This document shows positions 1 through 9,427 of a DNA stretch of 64,000 nt, piece by piece. The notes beneath the pieces are model-generated. The model did no database searches, was not told where the DNA came from, and saw nothing but the letters and a program-made list of their open reading frames with translations. Within the stretch, counting starts at the first letter, position 1. Each line of letters opens with the position of its first letter. Source of the DNA: Stutzerimonas stutzeri. GTDB lineage: Bacteria; Pseudomonadota; Gammaproteobacteria; Pseudomonadales; Pseudomonadaceae. The stretch covers positions 124,001 to 188,000 of the forward strand of contig NZ_POUT01000001.1 of the NCBI RefSeq assembly GCF_002890915.1. Reading direction: 5' to 3'. A program made the translations under genes and the position numbers.

Positions 1-1155
1 TACTCCCGCGCCCACATCGAGGCCCAGTACCGGGCCTACGCCGATGCGCTGCAGGGCATGCCGCATCTGGTCTGCTTCGCCGTCAAGGCCAACTCGAACC
101 TGGGCGTGCTGAACGTCCTGGCGCGCCTCGGCGCCGGCTTCGACATCGTCTCGCGCGGCGAGCTGGAGCGCGTGCTGGCCGCTGGCGGCCAGCCGCAGCG
201 CATCGTCTTCTCCGGCGTCGGCAAGACCCGCGACGACATGCGCCGCGCGCTGGAGGTCGGCGTGCACTGCTTCAACGTCGAATCCACCGATGAGCTGGAG
301 CGCCTGCAGCAGGTCGCCGCCGAGCTGGGCCTGCAGGCGCCGGTGTCGCTGCGGGTCAACCCGGACGTGGACGCCGGCACCCACCCGTACATTTCCACCG
401 GGCTCAAGGAAAACAAGTTCGGCATCGACATCGACCAGGCCGAGGCGGTCTATGCCCGCGCTGCCGAGCTGCCGAACCTGGAGGTGGTTGGCGTCGACTG
501 TCATATCGGTTCGCAACTGACCAGCCTGCCACCGTTTCTCGATGCGCTCGATCGCCTGCTGGCGTTGATCGACCGCCTCGCCGCACACGACATCCACATC
601 CGTCACCTGGACCTGGGTGGCGGCCTCGGCGTGCGCTACCGCGACGAACAGCCGCCACTGGCCGGCGACTACATCCAGGCCGTGCGCCAGCGCATCGAGG
701 GCCGCGGGCTGGCACTGGTGTTCGAACCGGGCCGCTCCATCGTCGCCAACGCCGGCGTGCTGCTGACCCGCGTGGAGTACCTCAAGCACACCGCGCACAA
801 GGATTTCGCCATCGTCGATGCGGCGATGAACGACCTGATCCGTCCGGCGCTGTACCAGGCCTGGATGAACGTGATCGCCGTGCAGCCGCGTGCCGGCCAG
901 CCCCGCCGCTACGACATCGTCGGGCCGATCTGCGAGACCGGCGACTTCCTCGCCAAGGACCGCGAACTGGCCCTGGCCGAAGGCGATCTGCTGGCCGTGT
1001 GCTCGGCCGGTGCCTATGGTTTCGTCATGAGCTCCAACTACAACAGCCGCGGCCGCGCCGCGGAGGTGCTGGTGGATGGCGAGCAGGCCTTCGAGGTGCG
1101 CCGCCGCGAGAGCGTGCAGGAGCTTTATGCCGGCGAAAGCCCGCTGCCCAGTTGA
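1..1155 (+). CDS. lysA: Diaminopimelate decarboxylase (5' end cut by window)
   Basis: Converts meso-diaminopimelate to L-lysine, the last step of lysine synthesis, in the cytoplasm with PLP. The reading frame is open from base 1, so the N-terminus lies outside the window. The PLP-binding lysine is in FAVKANSN near the start. The glycine-rich [12 protein letters not shown] segment, the [12 protein letters not shown] phosphate-binding segment and the late CETGDF and [10 protein letters not shown] motifs are all present. The C-terminus is complete and the stop lies 10 bases before dapF, whose product makes the substrate, so the two are probably one operon. Family assignment is very secure. Confidence 0.96.
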   Translation, partial: YSRAHIEAQYRAYADALQGMPHLVCFAVKANSNLGVLNVLARLGAGFDIVSRGELERVLAAGGQPQRIVFSGVGKTRDDMRRALEVGVHCFNVESTDELERLQQVAAELGLQAPVSLRVNPDVDAGTHPYISTGLKENKFGIDIDQAEAVYARAAELPNLEVVGVDCHIGSQLTSLPPFLDALDRLLALIDRLAAHDIHIRHLDLGGGLGVRYRDEQPPLAGDYIQAVRQRIEGRGLALVFEPGRSIVANAGVLLTRVEYLKHTAHKDFAIVDAAMNDLIRPALYQAWMNVIAVQPRAGQPRRYDIVGPICETGDFLAKDRELALAEGDLLAVCSAGAYGFVMSSNYNSRGRAAEVLVDGEQAFEVRRRESVQELYAGESPLPS

Positions 1156-1165
1156 GGCCGAGACC

Positions 1166-1996
1166 ATGCTTCTGCGCTTTACCAAGATGCACGGCATCGG
1201 CAACGACTTCATGGTCATCGACCTGGTCAGCCAGCACGCGCACATCCAGCCCAAGCACGCCAAGCAATGGGGCGATCGCCATACCGGCATCGGCTTCGAC
1301 CAGTTGCTGATCGTCGAGCCGCCGCAGAATCCGGACGTGGACTTCCGCTACCGCATCTTCAATTCCGACGGCTCGGAAGTGGAGCAGTGCGGCAACGGCG
1401 CGCGCTGCTTCGCCCGCTTCGTGGTGGACAAGCGCCTGACCGTCAAGCGCAGGATCCGCGTCGAGACCAAGGGCGGCATCATCGAACTGGATATCCGCCC
1501 GGATGGCCAGATCCGCGTCGACATGGGGCCGCCCCGCCTGGTGCCGGTCGAGATTCCCTTCCAGGCCGAAGGCGAGGCGCTCAGCTATCCGCTGCAGGTC
1601 GACGGCCAGAGCCTCGAAATCGCCGCCGTATCCATGGGCAACCCGCATGCCGTATTGCGCGTCGACAACGTCGACCAGGCGCCGGTGCACGAGCTGGGCC
1701 CGAAGATCGAACACCATCCGCGCTTCCCGCAGCGGGTCAACGCGGGCTTCCTGCAGGTCATCGACCGCCAGCATGCGCGCCTGCGCGTCTGGGAGCGTGG
1801 CGCCGGTGAAACCCAGGCCTGTGGCACCGGCGCCTGCGCCGCGGCGGTCGCCGCCATCCGCCAGGGCTGGATGGACTCGCCGGTGCAGATCGAGCTGCCC
1901 GGCGGCCGTCTGTCCATCGAATGGGCAGGCCCGGGGCAGCCGGTTATGATGACCGGCCCCGCCGTTCGCGTTTTTGAAGGACAGGTTCGCCTATGA
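1166..1996 (+). CDS. dapF: Diaminopimelate epimerase
   Basis: Interconverts LL- and meso-diaminopimelate without a cofactor, using two cysteines, and supplies LysA and peptidoglycan synthesis. The 276-residue length is typical. The N-terminus [15 protein letters not shown] is characteristic. The two catalytic cysteines lie in [11 protein letters not shown] and in [11 protein letters not shown]. An in-frame upstream ATG at 1076 lies inside lysA and is not needed; the start at 1166 fits the family. The gene follows lysA by 10 bases and overlaps the next gene by 4 bases (ATGA), which suggests translational coupling. Confidence 0.96.
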   Translation: MLLRFTKMHGIGNDFMVIDLVSQHAHIQPKHAKQWGDRHTGIGFDQLLIVEPPQNPDVDFRYRIFNSDGSEVEQCGNGARCFARFVVDKRLTVKRRIRVETKGGIIELDIRPDGQIRVDMGPPRLVPVEIPFQAEGEALSYPLQVDGQSLEIAAVSMGNPHAVLRVDNVDQAPVHELGPKIEHHPRFPQRVNAGFLQVIDRQHARLRVWERGAGETQACGTGACAAAVAAIRQGWMDSPVQIELPGGRLSIEWAGPGQPVMMTGPAVRVFEGQVRL

Positions 1997-2688
1997 CCGA
2001 CCAGACCCAGGGCAACGAGCCGCTGCCCGACGCCGAAGCCGTCGCCGCCTACCTGCGTGCCCACCCGGAATTCTTCGTCGACCACGACGAGCTGATTCCC
2101 GAATTGCGCATCCCCCACCAGCCCGGCAGCGCGGTGTCGCTGGTGGAGCGCCAGGTCAAGCTGCTGCGCGAACGCAACATCGAGATGCGCCACCGCCTGT
2201 CGCAACTGATGGACGTCGCCCGCGACAACGATCGGCTGTTCGACAAGACCCGCCGGCTGGTGCTCGACCTGCTCGATGCCGGCAGCCTGGAGGAAGTGGT
2301 CAGCGCGGTGGAAGACAGCCTGCGCCACGAGTTCCAGGTACCCTACGTCAGCCTGATCCTGTTCAGCGACGCCGCGCTGCCGGTGGGCCGCTGCGTCAGC
2401 TCCGGCGAGGCGCAGCAGAGCATCGGCGGCCTGCTGGACGGCGGCAAGACCATCTGCGGCGTGCTGCGCCCGCACGAGCTGAGCTTCCTGTTCGGCGCCG
2501 AGGACAGCTCCAGCATCGGCTCGGCCGCGGTGGTCACGCTCGCCAACCAGCTGGGCGTGCTGGCGATCGGCAGCCCCGATCCACAGCACTACAAGAGCTC
2601 GCTGGGCACGCTGTTCCTCGGCTACATCGCCGAAGTGCTCACCCGCGTGCTGCCGCGCTTCGGCACGCCGCTGCGGTCGGTACGCTAG
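1993..2688 (+). CDS. DUF484 family protein
   Basis: A 231-residue cytoplasmic protein of the DUF484 family. Its E. coli counterpart YigA lies in the same place, between dapF and xerC; the biochemical role is unknown. The N-terminal part ([21 protein letters not shown] segment, then basic helices near residues 50-75) is the family signature. The rest looks like a GAF-type sensory fold, which is a family-level inference. It starts on the dapF stop (ATGA overlap). Its TAG stop sits in the left CTAG target duplication of the small mobile element that follows, so the insertion happened exactly at the gene's end. Confidence 0.85.
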   Translation: MTDQTQGNEPLPDAEAVAAYLRAHPEFFVDHDELIPELRIPHQPGSAVSLVERQVKLLRERNIEMRHRLSQLMDVARDNDRLFDKTRRLVLDLLDAGSLEEVVSAVEDSLRHEFQVPYVSLILFSDAALPVGRCVSSGEAQQSIGGLLDGGKTICGVLRPHELSFLFGAEDSSSIGSAAVVTLANQLGVLAIGSPDPQHYKSSLGTLFLGYIAEVLTRVLPRFGTPLRSVR

Positions 2689-2955
2689 GGTCTGTTGCCA
2701 TTTCGTTCGCGGCCGCGCCGGAGCCGGTTTTTGCGCGGGGCAAGGCATGAGGAGTGAAGTTTGGTTATTCCAAATGAACGACGAATAACGCAGCACCGCG
2801 CAAAAACCGGCCCGGCCCTTCGGGTTGCGCGGCAAATGGCGCCATGCGGCGTTGCGGGACTTGGCAAGGGAATGACCATTACCTGCGTCCCGCGCCTTGC
2901 CTGGCGTCATTTGGCGCGGCAACGCGGCTCGCGACGAAACGGCAACAGACCCTAG
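2685..2955. mobile_element. MITE-like element with CTAG target duplication
   Basis: A 263-base non-coding element (2689-2951) is flanked on both sides by CTAG (2685-2688 and 2952-2955). Its ends are inverted repeats beginning GGTCTGTTGCC, with 11 perfect terminal bases and imperfect pairing for about ten more. Inside, the arms 2723-2738 and 2796-2811 are also inverted repeats of each other. There is no room for a transposase, so it would move only with a helper. A CTAG duplication fits the YTAR target preference of the IS5 family; that link is an inference. It separates the DUF484 gene from xerC. Confidence 0.75.
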
Positions 2956-2976
2956 AAGCAACTGCAAGCGCATCAG

Positions 2977-3038
2977 TGTAGGAGCCAGCTTGCTGGCGAT
3001 CGGTGGCTTGCAACATCGCCAGCAAGCTGGCTCCTACA
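2977..3038. repeat. Pseudomonas REP inverted pair
   Basis: Arms 2977-3000 and 3015-3038 are perfect 24-base inverted repeats (TGTAGGAGCCAGCTTGC and onward) separated by 14 bases. The sequence matches the common Pseudomonas REP consensus beginning TGTAGGAG and containing GCTTGCTGGCGAT. Such pairs form strong hairpins and are spread by RAYT transposases elsewhere in the genome. It lies just upstream of xerC and may dampen read-through from the lysA-dapF operon. Confidence 0.85.
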
Positions 3039-3069
3039 TCCATGGGTAGCTTGCCGCTTTTCCAGATCG

Positions 3070-3075
3070 AAGGAG
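3070..3075 (+). promoter_or_regulatory. Ribosome binding site fixing the xerC start
   Basis: AAGGAG lies 5 bases before GTG at 3081. It decides for the GTG start over the in-frame ATG at 3003, which lies within the REP pair. Confidence 0.8.
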
Positions 3076-3080
3076 CCCTT

Positions 3081-3980
3081 GTGCAAACCGATCTAGACGC
3101 CTACCTCGAACACCTGCGCAGCGCCCGGCAGCTGTCGGCGCATTCGCTGGATGGCTACCGGCGCGACCTGCACAAGCTGCTCGGCTACTGCGCGCAGCAG
3201 CACATCGCCAGCTGGAACGAGCTGCACGGCCGCCACCTGCGCCAGCTGATCGCCGAGCTGCACCGCAAGGGCCAGTCCAGCCGCAGCCTGGCGCGCCTGC
3301 TGTCCTCGGTGCGCGGCTTCTACCGCTATCTCAACCAGGAAGGCCGCTGCCAGCACGACCCGGCTACGGGCCTGTCGGCCCCCAAGGGCGAACGGCGCCT
3401 GCCGCGCCTGCTGGATACCGACCGCGCCATGCAGCTGCTCGATGGCGGCGTGGAAGACGAGTTCATCGCCCACCGCGACCAGGCGATGCTGGAGCTGTTC
3501 TATTCCTCGGGGTTGCGCCTGTCCGAACTGGTCGGGCTGAACCTCGACCAGCTCGACCTGGCCGCCGGCCTGGTGCGAGTGCTCGGCAAGGGCAACAAGG
3601 TCCGCGAGCTGCCGGTCGGCCGCAAGGCACGCGAAGCGCTGCAGACCTGGCTGCCGTTGCGGGCACTGGCCAACCCGGCCGACGGCGCGGTCTTCATCGG
3701 CCAGCAGGGCCGCCGCCTCGGCGCCCGCGCCGTGCAGTTGCGGGTACGCCAGGCCGGCGTGCGCGAGCTCGGCCAGCACCTGCATCCGCACATGCTGCGC
3801 CACAGCTTCGCCAGTCACCTGCTGGAATCCTCACAGGACCTGCGCTCGGTGCAGGAACTGCTCGGCCACGCCGACATCGGCACCACGCAGATCTACACCC
3901 ACCTGGATTTCCAGCACCTGGCCAAGGTCTACGACCAGGCGCACCCGCGCGCCAAGCGCAAGCAGGACACCGACACATGA
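3081..3980 (+). CDS. xerC: Tyrosine recombinase XerC
   Basis: Site-specific recombinase that resolves chromosome dimers at dif together with XerD and FtsK. The 299-residue protein has an N-terminal SAM-like core-binding domain (about 1-90) and a C-terminal catalytic domain. The catalytic set is complete: Arg146 in GLRLSEL, Lys170, His237 and Arg240 in HMLRHSF, His263 in LGHADI and the nucleophile Tyr272 in IYTH. Translation starts at GTG with an AAGGAG site 5 bases upstream. The order dapF-DUF484-xerC-yigB is shared with E. coli. The last 4 bases overlap the next gene. Confidence 0.95.
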   Translation: MQTDLDAYLEHLRSARQLSAHSLDGYRRDLHKLLGYCAQQHIASWNELHGRHLRQLIAELHRKGQSSRSLARLLSSVRGFYRYLNQEGRCQHDPATGLSAPKGERRLPRLLDTDRAMQLLDGGVEDEFIAHRDQAMLELFYSSGLRLSELVGLNLDQLDLAAGLVRVLGKGNKVRELPVGRKAREALQTWLPLRALANPADGAVFIGQQGRRLGARAVQLRVRQAGVRELGQHLHPHMLRHSFASHLLESSQDLRSVQELLGHADIGTTQIYTHLDFQHLAKVYDQAHPRAKRKQDTDT

Positions 3981-4678
3981 GCATCCGCCTGATCACCTTC
4001 GACCTCGACGACACCTTCTGGGAAGCCAGCCCGGCGATCCACAGCGCCGAAACCGCCCTGCGCGACTGGCTGGGCCACAATGCTCCGCGCCTGGGCGAGT
4101 TTCCGATCGAGGCGCTGGGGGCGATCCGGCGCATGCTGGTCGAGCGCGAGCCGGCGCTCCGGCACCGCATCAGTGAGCTGCGCCGGCGCATCCTGTTCCA
4201 TGCGTTGAACGATGCCGGCTACCCCGCCCACGAGGCGAGCGAGCTGGCCGAGCAGGGCTTCCAGGTGTTCCTCGAAGCGCGCCATGGGGTGCAGATCTAC
4301 CCCGACGTGCAGCCCACCCTGGAATTCCTCGCCAACCACTACACCCTCGGCGTGATCACCAACGGCAACGCCGACGTGCGCCGCCTGGGCCTGGCCGACT
4401 ATTTCCGCTTCACCCTCTGCGCCGAGGAACTGGGCGTCGGCAAGCCCGACCCGCACCCGTTCCAGCAGGCGCTACGCCTCGGCGAAGTCGAGGCGAGCCA
4501 GGCGGTGCACATCGGCGACCATGCGCTGGACGATATCGCCGGCGCACAGCAGGCCGGCCTGCGCGCGGTCTGGTTCAACCCGGGCGGCATCGCCTGGCAG
4601 CACGACTACCAGCCGGACGCCGAGATCCGCAGCCTGGCCGATCTGCCCAAGCTGCTGCACGGCTGGCGCAGCAGCTGA
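3977..4678 (+). CDS. HAD-superfamily phosphatase, YigB-like
   Basis: A 233-residue HAD hydrolase. Motif I is FDLDDT (nucleophile Asp9, acid/base Asp11), motif II is ITNGN, and motifs III/IV are the lysine of GKPDPH and [10 protein letters not shown]. coli YigB, which also follows xerC, dephosphorylates a riboflavin-pathway intermediate and other small phosphates; the same activity here is inferred from position and similarity. The start overlaps the xerC stop (ATGA). A hairpin terminator follows at once. Confidence 0.85.
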   Translation: MSIRLITFDLDDTFWEASPAIHSAETALRDWLGHNAPRLGEFPIEALGAIRRMLVEREPALRHRISELRRRILFHALNDAGYPAHEASELAEQGFQVFLEARHGVQIYPDVQPTLEFLANHYTLGVITNGNADVRRLGLADYFRFTLCAEELGVGKPDPHPFQQALRLGEVEASQAVHIGDHALDDIAGAQQAGLRAVWFNPGGIAWQHDYQPDAEIRSLADLPKLLHGWRSS

Positions 4679-4703
4679 CGAACGGCCGCAGCCGTCCAGA
4701 CAC

Positions 4704-4735
4704 GAAGAAGCCCGCACGCGGGCGGGCTTCTGGGT
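4704..4735. terminator. Hairpin terminator between yigB and sutA
   Basis: The arms GAAGCCCGC (4707-4715) and GCGGGCTTC (4722-4730) pair perfectly. The T run is weak on the plus side. It lies between two convergent genes and could serve both. Confidence 0.7.
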
Positions 4736-4747
4736 ATTCATCCGTGC

Positions 4748-5077
4748 TCAGATAGGGCGGCTTCCGTACTTGCTATCAGGCTTCTTCGGCGGGTCGGCGA
4801 CCACATTGGGCTCGACCTCCTGCACCCGACCGCCACGCGCCAGGAATTCCTCCATGGCCCGCGCCAGCGCATCGCGCTCCTTCTGCTTGGCCTCCAGGCT
4901 CGGCAGTTCGTCAGGCTCGGCGGCTTTCGCCTTGGCCTTCTTGGTCGGCGTGGCCCGCTCGCTGTCGGTGCCTTCGTCGTCGAGGCTGTCGTCGGCGTCG
5001 TCGGCCGCGTTCAGCTCCTCCCCTTCCTCCTCGTCGCCCACGTCCAGATCGTCTTGTTCTAGTTCTTCTTCGCTCAT
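4748..5077 (-). CDS. sutA: RNA polymerase-associated regulator SutA
   Basis: A 109-residue, strongly acidic small protein. The N-terminal half is a run of Glu/Asp (MSEEELEQDDLDVGDEEE), the middle holds a short KKAKAKAA basic stretch, and the C-terminal half carries the helix KQKERDALARAMEEFLARGG and the tail PPKKPDSKYGSRPI. This matches SutA of P. aeruginosa, which binds RNA polymerase and adjusts transcription during slow growth. The chosen start has GAGG upstream; an in-frame ATG four codons earlier (5089) is the alternative. No known DNA-binding fold is visible, in line with the disordered nature of SutA. Confidence 0.85.
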   Translation of the reverse strand: MSEEELEQDDLDVGDEEEGEELNAADDADDSLDDEGTDSERATPTKKAKAKAAEPDELPSLEAKQKERDALARAMEEFLARGGRVQEVEPNVVADPPKKPDSKYGSRPI

Positions 5078-5155
5078 GTTCAACCTCATGGCTTGCCAAA
5101 GCGGTAGTAAGTTATAGCCCAGCGATGCGGAATGACCGTCACCGCCAAAAAAAAT

Positions 5156-5581
5156 TCAACTTGCCGTTCCGTGCAGCGTTGCCACTATCTGCCGCGAACC
5201 ACCCTGATCGCGGTGTTCCCCGAGATAGACGCCCTGCCAGGTCCCCAGCGCCAGGCGCCCATCGCTGACCGGCAGGCTCAGCTGACAGCCGAGCAGGCTG
5301 GCCTTGAAGTGCGCGGGCAGATCGTCCGGCCCTTCGTAATCGTGCTCGTAGCCGCCCTCACCCTGCGGCACCAGGCGGTTGAAGAAGCGCTCGAAATCCC
5401 GGCGCACCGCGGCATCGGCGTTTTCGTTGACGGTCAGCGAGGCCGAGGTATGCCGCAGCCACAGATGTAACAGACCGATCCGGCATTGCCGCAGTTCCGG
5501 CAGCGCCGCCAGCAACTCGTCGGTGATCAGGTGAAAACCGCGCGGCCGCGGCCGCAGGGCGATCCGGGTCTGTTGCCACAT
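5156..5581 (-). CDS. yjbQ: YjbQ / UPF0047 family protein
   Basis: A 141-residue protein of the UPF0047 family, beginning [20 protein letters not shown]. Conserved blocks [14 protein letters not shown] and [15 protein letters not shown] contain the conserved histidines, aspartate and Gly-Thr-Trp-Gln core. E. coli YjbQ has weak thiamine-phosphate synthase activity and the family is often so named; the true substrate is uncertain. The start at MWQQ fits the family better than an in-frame ATG 24 codons upstream, though its ribosome binding site is weak. Confidence 0.85.
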   Translation of the reverse strand: MWQQTRIALRPRPRGFHLITDELLAALPELRQCRIGLLHLWLRHTSASLTVNENADAAVRRDFERFFNRLVPQGEGGYEHDYEGPDDLPAHFKASLLGCQLSLPVSDGRLALGTWQGVYLGEHRDQGGSRQIVATLHGTAS

Positions 5582-5639
5582 GTGGGAAGACTCATGTTCA
5601 ACGGCTGATCGCGCGCATTCTAGCGTGGCGCCAGAAAAA

Positions 5640-5668
5640 ACAAAGGGCGCCAAAAGGCGCCCTTGTCA
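5640..5668 (-). terminator. Rho-independent terminator of glnK-amtB1-amtB2
   Basis: Read on the minus strand, AAGGGCGCC (from 5664), a TTTT loop and GGCGCCCTT (to 5643) form a perfect 9-pair stem followed by a T-rich run. It lies just past the amtB2 stop. Confidence 0.85.
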
Positions 5669-5683
5669 CAAGCCGTCGAATCG

Positions 5684-6934
5684 TTACTGACGGGTGAATT
5701 CCGGATAGGCTTCCAGACCGCACTCGACCACGTCGACGCCCTCGTATTCCTCTTCCTCGCTGACGCGCAGGCCGATCACCGCTTTAATGATGCCCCAGAC
5801 GATCAGGCTGGCGATGAACACCCAGAGGAAGATCGACACCAGGCCCAGCAGCTGTGCGCCGAAGGAGGCATCCGCGTTGGTCAGCGGCACCGCCAGCAGG
5901 CCCCACATGCCGGCGACGCCGTGCACGGAGATGGCGCCGACCGGATCATCGAGCTTCAGCTTGTCCAGGCCGAGGATGCTGAACACCACCAGCACGCCGC
6001 CGACGCCGCCGATCAGCGTCGCCTGCAGGGCACTCGGGGTCAGCGGCTCGGCGGTGATCGCCACCAGGCCGGCCAGGGCGCCGTTGAGCACCATGGTCAG
6101 GTCGGACTTGCCGAACAGCAGGCGGGCGGTGATCAGCGCCGCCACCAGGCCGCCGGCGGCGCCCATGTTGGTGTTGACGAAGACCTGGGCCACGGCGTTG
6201 GCATCCTCGATGGTGCTCATCTTCAGCTGCGAGCCACCGTTGAAGCCGAACCAGCCCATCCACAGGATGAACGCACCGAGGGTCGCCAGCGGCATGTTGG
6301 CGCCGGGGATGGCATTGATCTGGCCGTTCGGGCCGTACTTGCCCTTGCGCGCGCCAAGCAGCAGGACACCCGCCAGCGCCGCGGTGGCACCCGCCATGTG
6401 CACCACGCCGGAACCGGCGAAGTCGAGGAACCCGGCGGCATTAAGGAAACCGCTGCCCCATTTCCAGAACCCCTGCACCGGGTAGATGAAGCCGGTCATC
6501 ACCACGGCGAAGGCGATGAAGGCCCAGAGCTTCATGCGCTCGGCCACCGCACCGGAGACCACCGACATGCAGGTGGCGGCGAACACGACCTGGAAGAAGA
6601 AGTCGGAGCGCGAGGAATAGTACGGCGCGTCCTCACCACCGGCGGCTACCACGTCGACCGCGTTCTCGTCGCCGATCAGGAAGCCCAGGCTGGGGAGAAT
6701 GCCGCCTTCCGGGCTGGAATACATGATGTAGTAGCCGATCAGCAGGTACATGATCGACGCCACCGCATAGAGCACGATGTTCTTGGTCAGGATCTCGGCG
6801 GTGTTCTTCGCCCGGACCAGGCCGGACTCGAGCATGGCGAAACCGGCCGCCATCCACATCACCAGGGCTCCGCAGATCAGGAAGTAGAAGGTATCGAGTC
6901 CGTACTGGACGGGTATCAACGCTGTGCTATCCAT
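5684..6934 (-). CDS. amtB2: Ammonium transporter, second copy
   Basis: A 416-residue Amt-family ammonium channel of the inner membrane with about 11 hydrophobic helices and no obvious cleaved signal peptide. The twin pore histidines are in SGVVHMAG and AISVHGVAG. The cytoplasmic tail LRVSEEEEYEGVD is the part that GlnK normally contacts. It is clearly diverged from the neighbouring amtB1, so the pair is not a recent duplication. The same glnK-amtB1-amtB2 order is known in P. stutzeri A1501. It ends at a strong terminator. Confidence 0.9.
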   Translation of the reverse strand: MDSTALIPVQYGLDTFYFLICGALVMWMAAGFAMLESGLVRAKNTAEILTKNIVLYAVASIMYLLIGYYIMYSSPEGGILPSLGFLIGDENAVDVVAAGGEDAPYYSSRSDFFFQVVFAATCMSVVSGAVAERMKLWAFIAFAVVMTGFIYPVQGFWKWGSGFLNAAGFLDFAGSGVVHMAGATAALAGVLLLGARKGKYGPNGQINAIPGANMPLATLGAFILWMGWFGFNGGSQLKMSTIEDANAVAQVFVNTNMGAAGGLVAALITARLLFGKSDLTMVLNGALAGLVAITAEPLTPSALQATLIGGVGGVLVVFSILGLDKLKLDDPVGAISVHGVAGMWGLLAVPLTNADASFGAQLLGLVSIFLWVFIASLIVWGIIKAVIGLRVSEEEEYEGVDVVECGLEAYPEFTRQ

Positions 6935-7046
6935 GTTTCACCTCTTGCTGTCGCGCTTCTCGCGCTGTTCGGTCTGCAGGCCGCCGCGTTCTGCGCCGAC
7001 GGCCTGCCCTGGCCCCGGGTTGGCTCCGGGGCTGCCCTGAAATGGG

Positions 7047-8363
7047 TTACAGGTTGTAGCCACGCTCGTTGTGCAGGCTGAGGTCGAGGCCGACGGTCTC
7101 CTGCTCCTCGGTGACCCGCAGGCCCATCACCAGATCGATCACCTTGAGGATCACGAAGGTGACGACGGCGGTATAGATCACCGTGAAGAGCACGCCCTTG
7201 AACTGGATCCACAGCTGCAGCGCGATGCTTTCCACCTCACCGAAGCCCCCCAGCACCGGTGCCGCGAACACCCCGGTGAGCAGCGCGCCGACGATGCCGC
7301 CGATGCCGTGCACACCGAAGGCGTCCAGCGAGTCGTCGTAGCCCAGCTTGCGCTTCAGGCTGGTCGCGCAGAGGAAGCAGACCACGCCGGAGACCAGGCC
7401 GATGACCAGCGCGCCCATCGGGCCGACCGTACCGGCGGCCGGGGTGATGGCGACGAGGCCGGCGACCACGCCGGAGGCGATGCCCAGCGCGCTGGGTTTG
7501 CCATGGGCGATCCACTCGGCGAACATCCAGCTCAGTGCCGCCGCCGCGGTGGCGATCTGGGTGACCAGCATGGCCATGCCGGCGGTGCCGTCGGCGGCCA
7601 CCGCGGAGCCGGCGTTGAAGCCGAACCAGCCGACCCAGAGCATTCCCGCGCCGACCAGGGTCAGGCCCAGGTTGTGCGGTGCCATCGGCGTGGTCGGGTA
7701 GCCCTTGCGCTTGCCCAGCACTAGGCAGGCCACCAGGCCGGCGATACCAGCGTTGATGTGCACCACGGTGCCACCGGCGAAGTCGAGCACGCCCCAGTCC
7801 CACATCAGGCCGCCGTCGCCGCTCCAGACCATGTGGGCGATCGGTGCATAGACCAGGGTGAACCAGACACCGAGGAAGACCAGCATCGCCGAGAACTTCA
7901 TGCGTTCGGCGAAGGCGCCGACGATGAGCGCCGGGGTGATGATGGCGAAGGTCATCTGGAAGGTGATGAAGACGCTTTCCGGGAAGGCGCCGATCAGGCT
8001 GTCGGGGCTCAGGCCGCTGAGGAAGGCGCGCTCCAGGCCACCGACGAAGGAATTGAAGTTGGTGACTCCCGCTTCCATGCCGGTAGTGTCGAAGGCGAGG
8101 CTATAGCCGTAGACCATCCAGAGGATGCTCATCAGGCCAGTGACGGCGAAGCATTGCATCATCACCGAGAGGATATTCTTCGAGCGGACCATGCCGCCGT
8201 AGAACAGGGCCAGCCCAGGGACCGTCATGAACAGCACCAGCGCGGTGGCCGTGAGCATCCATGCCGTGTCGCCTGAATCCAGCGTTGCCTCCTGCGCCAT
8301 GGCCAGGCCGGGGCTTAACAGGGACAAAAGGGCTCCTAGCCCTGCGAATTTTCGCAGAGTCAT
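7047..8363 (-). CDS. amtB1: Ammonium transporter, first copy
   Basis: A 438-residue Amt-family transporter with a probable cleavable signal peptide (residues 1-23, ending AMA before QE), then about 11 membrane helices. The twin pore histidines are in GGTVVHINAG and DAFGVHGIGG. The C-terminal tail LRVTEEQETVGLDLSLH is the regulatory segment that docks GlnK and shuts the channel when nitrogen is plentiful. It follows glnK closely (38 bases) and precedes amtB2, so all three are expected on one nitrogen-regulated transcript. Confidence 0.93.
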   Translation of the reverse strand: MTLRKFAGLGALLSLLSPGLAMAQEATLDSGDTAWMLTATALVLFMTVPGLALFYGGMVRSKNILSVMMQCFAVTGLMSILWMVYGYSLAFDTTGMEAGVTNFNSFVGGLERAFLSGLSPDSLIGAFPESVFITFQMTFAIITPALIVGAFAERMKFSAMLVFLGVWFTLVYAPIAHMVWSGDGGLMWDWGVLDFAGGTVVHINAGIAGLVACLVLGKRKGYPTTPMAPHNLGLTLVGAGMLWVGWFGFNAGSAVAADGTAGMAMLVTQIATAAAALSWMFAEWIAHGKPSALGIASGVVAGLVAITPAAGTVGPMGALVIGLVSGVVCFLCATSLKRKLGYDDSLDAFGVHGIGGIVGALLTGVFAAPVLGGFGEVESIALQLWIQFKGVLFTVIYTAVVTFVILKVIDLVMGLRVTEEQETVGLDLSLHNERGYNL

Positions 8364-8401
8364 GGTTTTACTCCTGGGGCGTGGGGGGTTCGCAGGTCTG
8401 C

Positions 8402-9131
<730 letters not shown>

Positions 9132-9395
9132 ATGTTGCCGCCCAAAGCTTTCCTAGATGCCATCGGTTCCCAGGCCTCGCGCCTGTTCAATGGCGAGGCG
9201 CCGCTGCCGCGCAGCGAATTCGAAGCCCAGCTCAAGGCTGTGGTGCAAGGCGCGCTGAACAAGCTCGATGTGGTCAGCCGCGACGAATTCGACAGCCAGA
9301 TGGTCGTGCTCGCCCGCACCCGCGCCCGCCTGGAGGCGCTGGAAGCCAAAGTCACCGAACTGGAAGAAAGACTCGCGCCGCCCGCGTCCGAATAG
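9132..9395 (+). CDS. ubiK: Ubiquinone biosynthesis accessory factor UbiK
   Basis: An 87-residue protein of the YqiC/BMFP family, now named UbiK. It helps the soluble Ubi complex make ubiquinone under oxygen, partnering UbiJ. The N-terminal helix MLPPKAFLDAIGSQASRLF is amphipathic. The C-terminal part (ARTRARLEALEAKVTELEERL) is a coiled coil that trimerises in the family. It stands directly upstream of yifB, as in many pseudomonads, and is divergent from glnK. Confidence 0.88.
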   Translation: MLPPKAFLDAIGSQASRLFNGEAPLPRSEFEAQLKAVVQGALNKLDVVSRDEFDSQMVVLARTRARLEALEAKVTELEERLAPPASE

Positions 9396-9427
9396 ACCGG
9401 GCCGCGACACGATCAAGGAGCGATCGA

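Noticed and set aside
5566..5577. GGGTCTGTTGCC, identical to the MITE end
   Set aside because: It is the reverse complement of the yjbQ start (MWQQT), a conserved family N-terminus. No second end or CTAG duplication is near.
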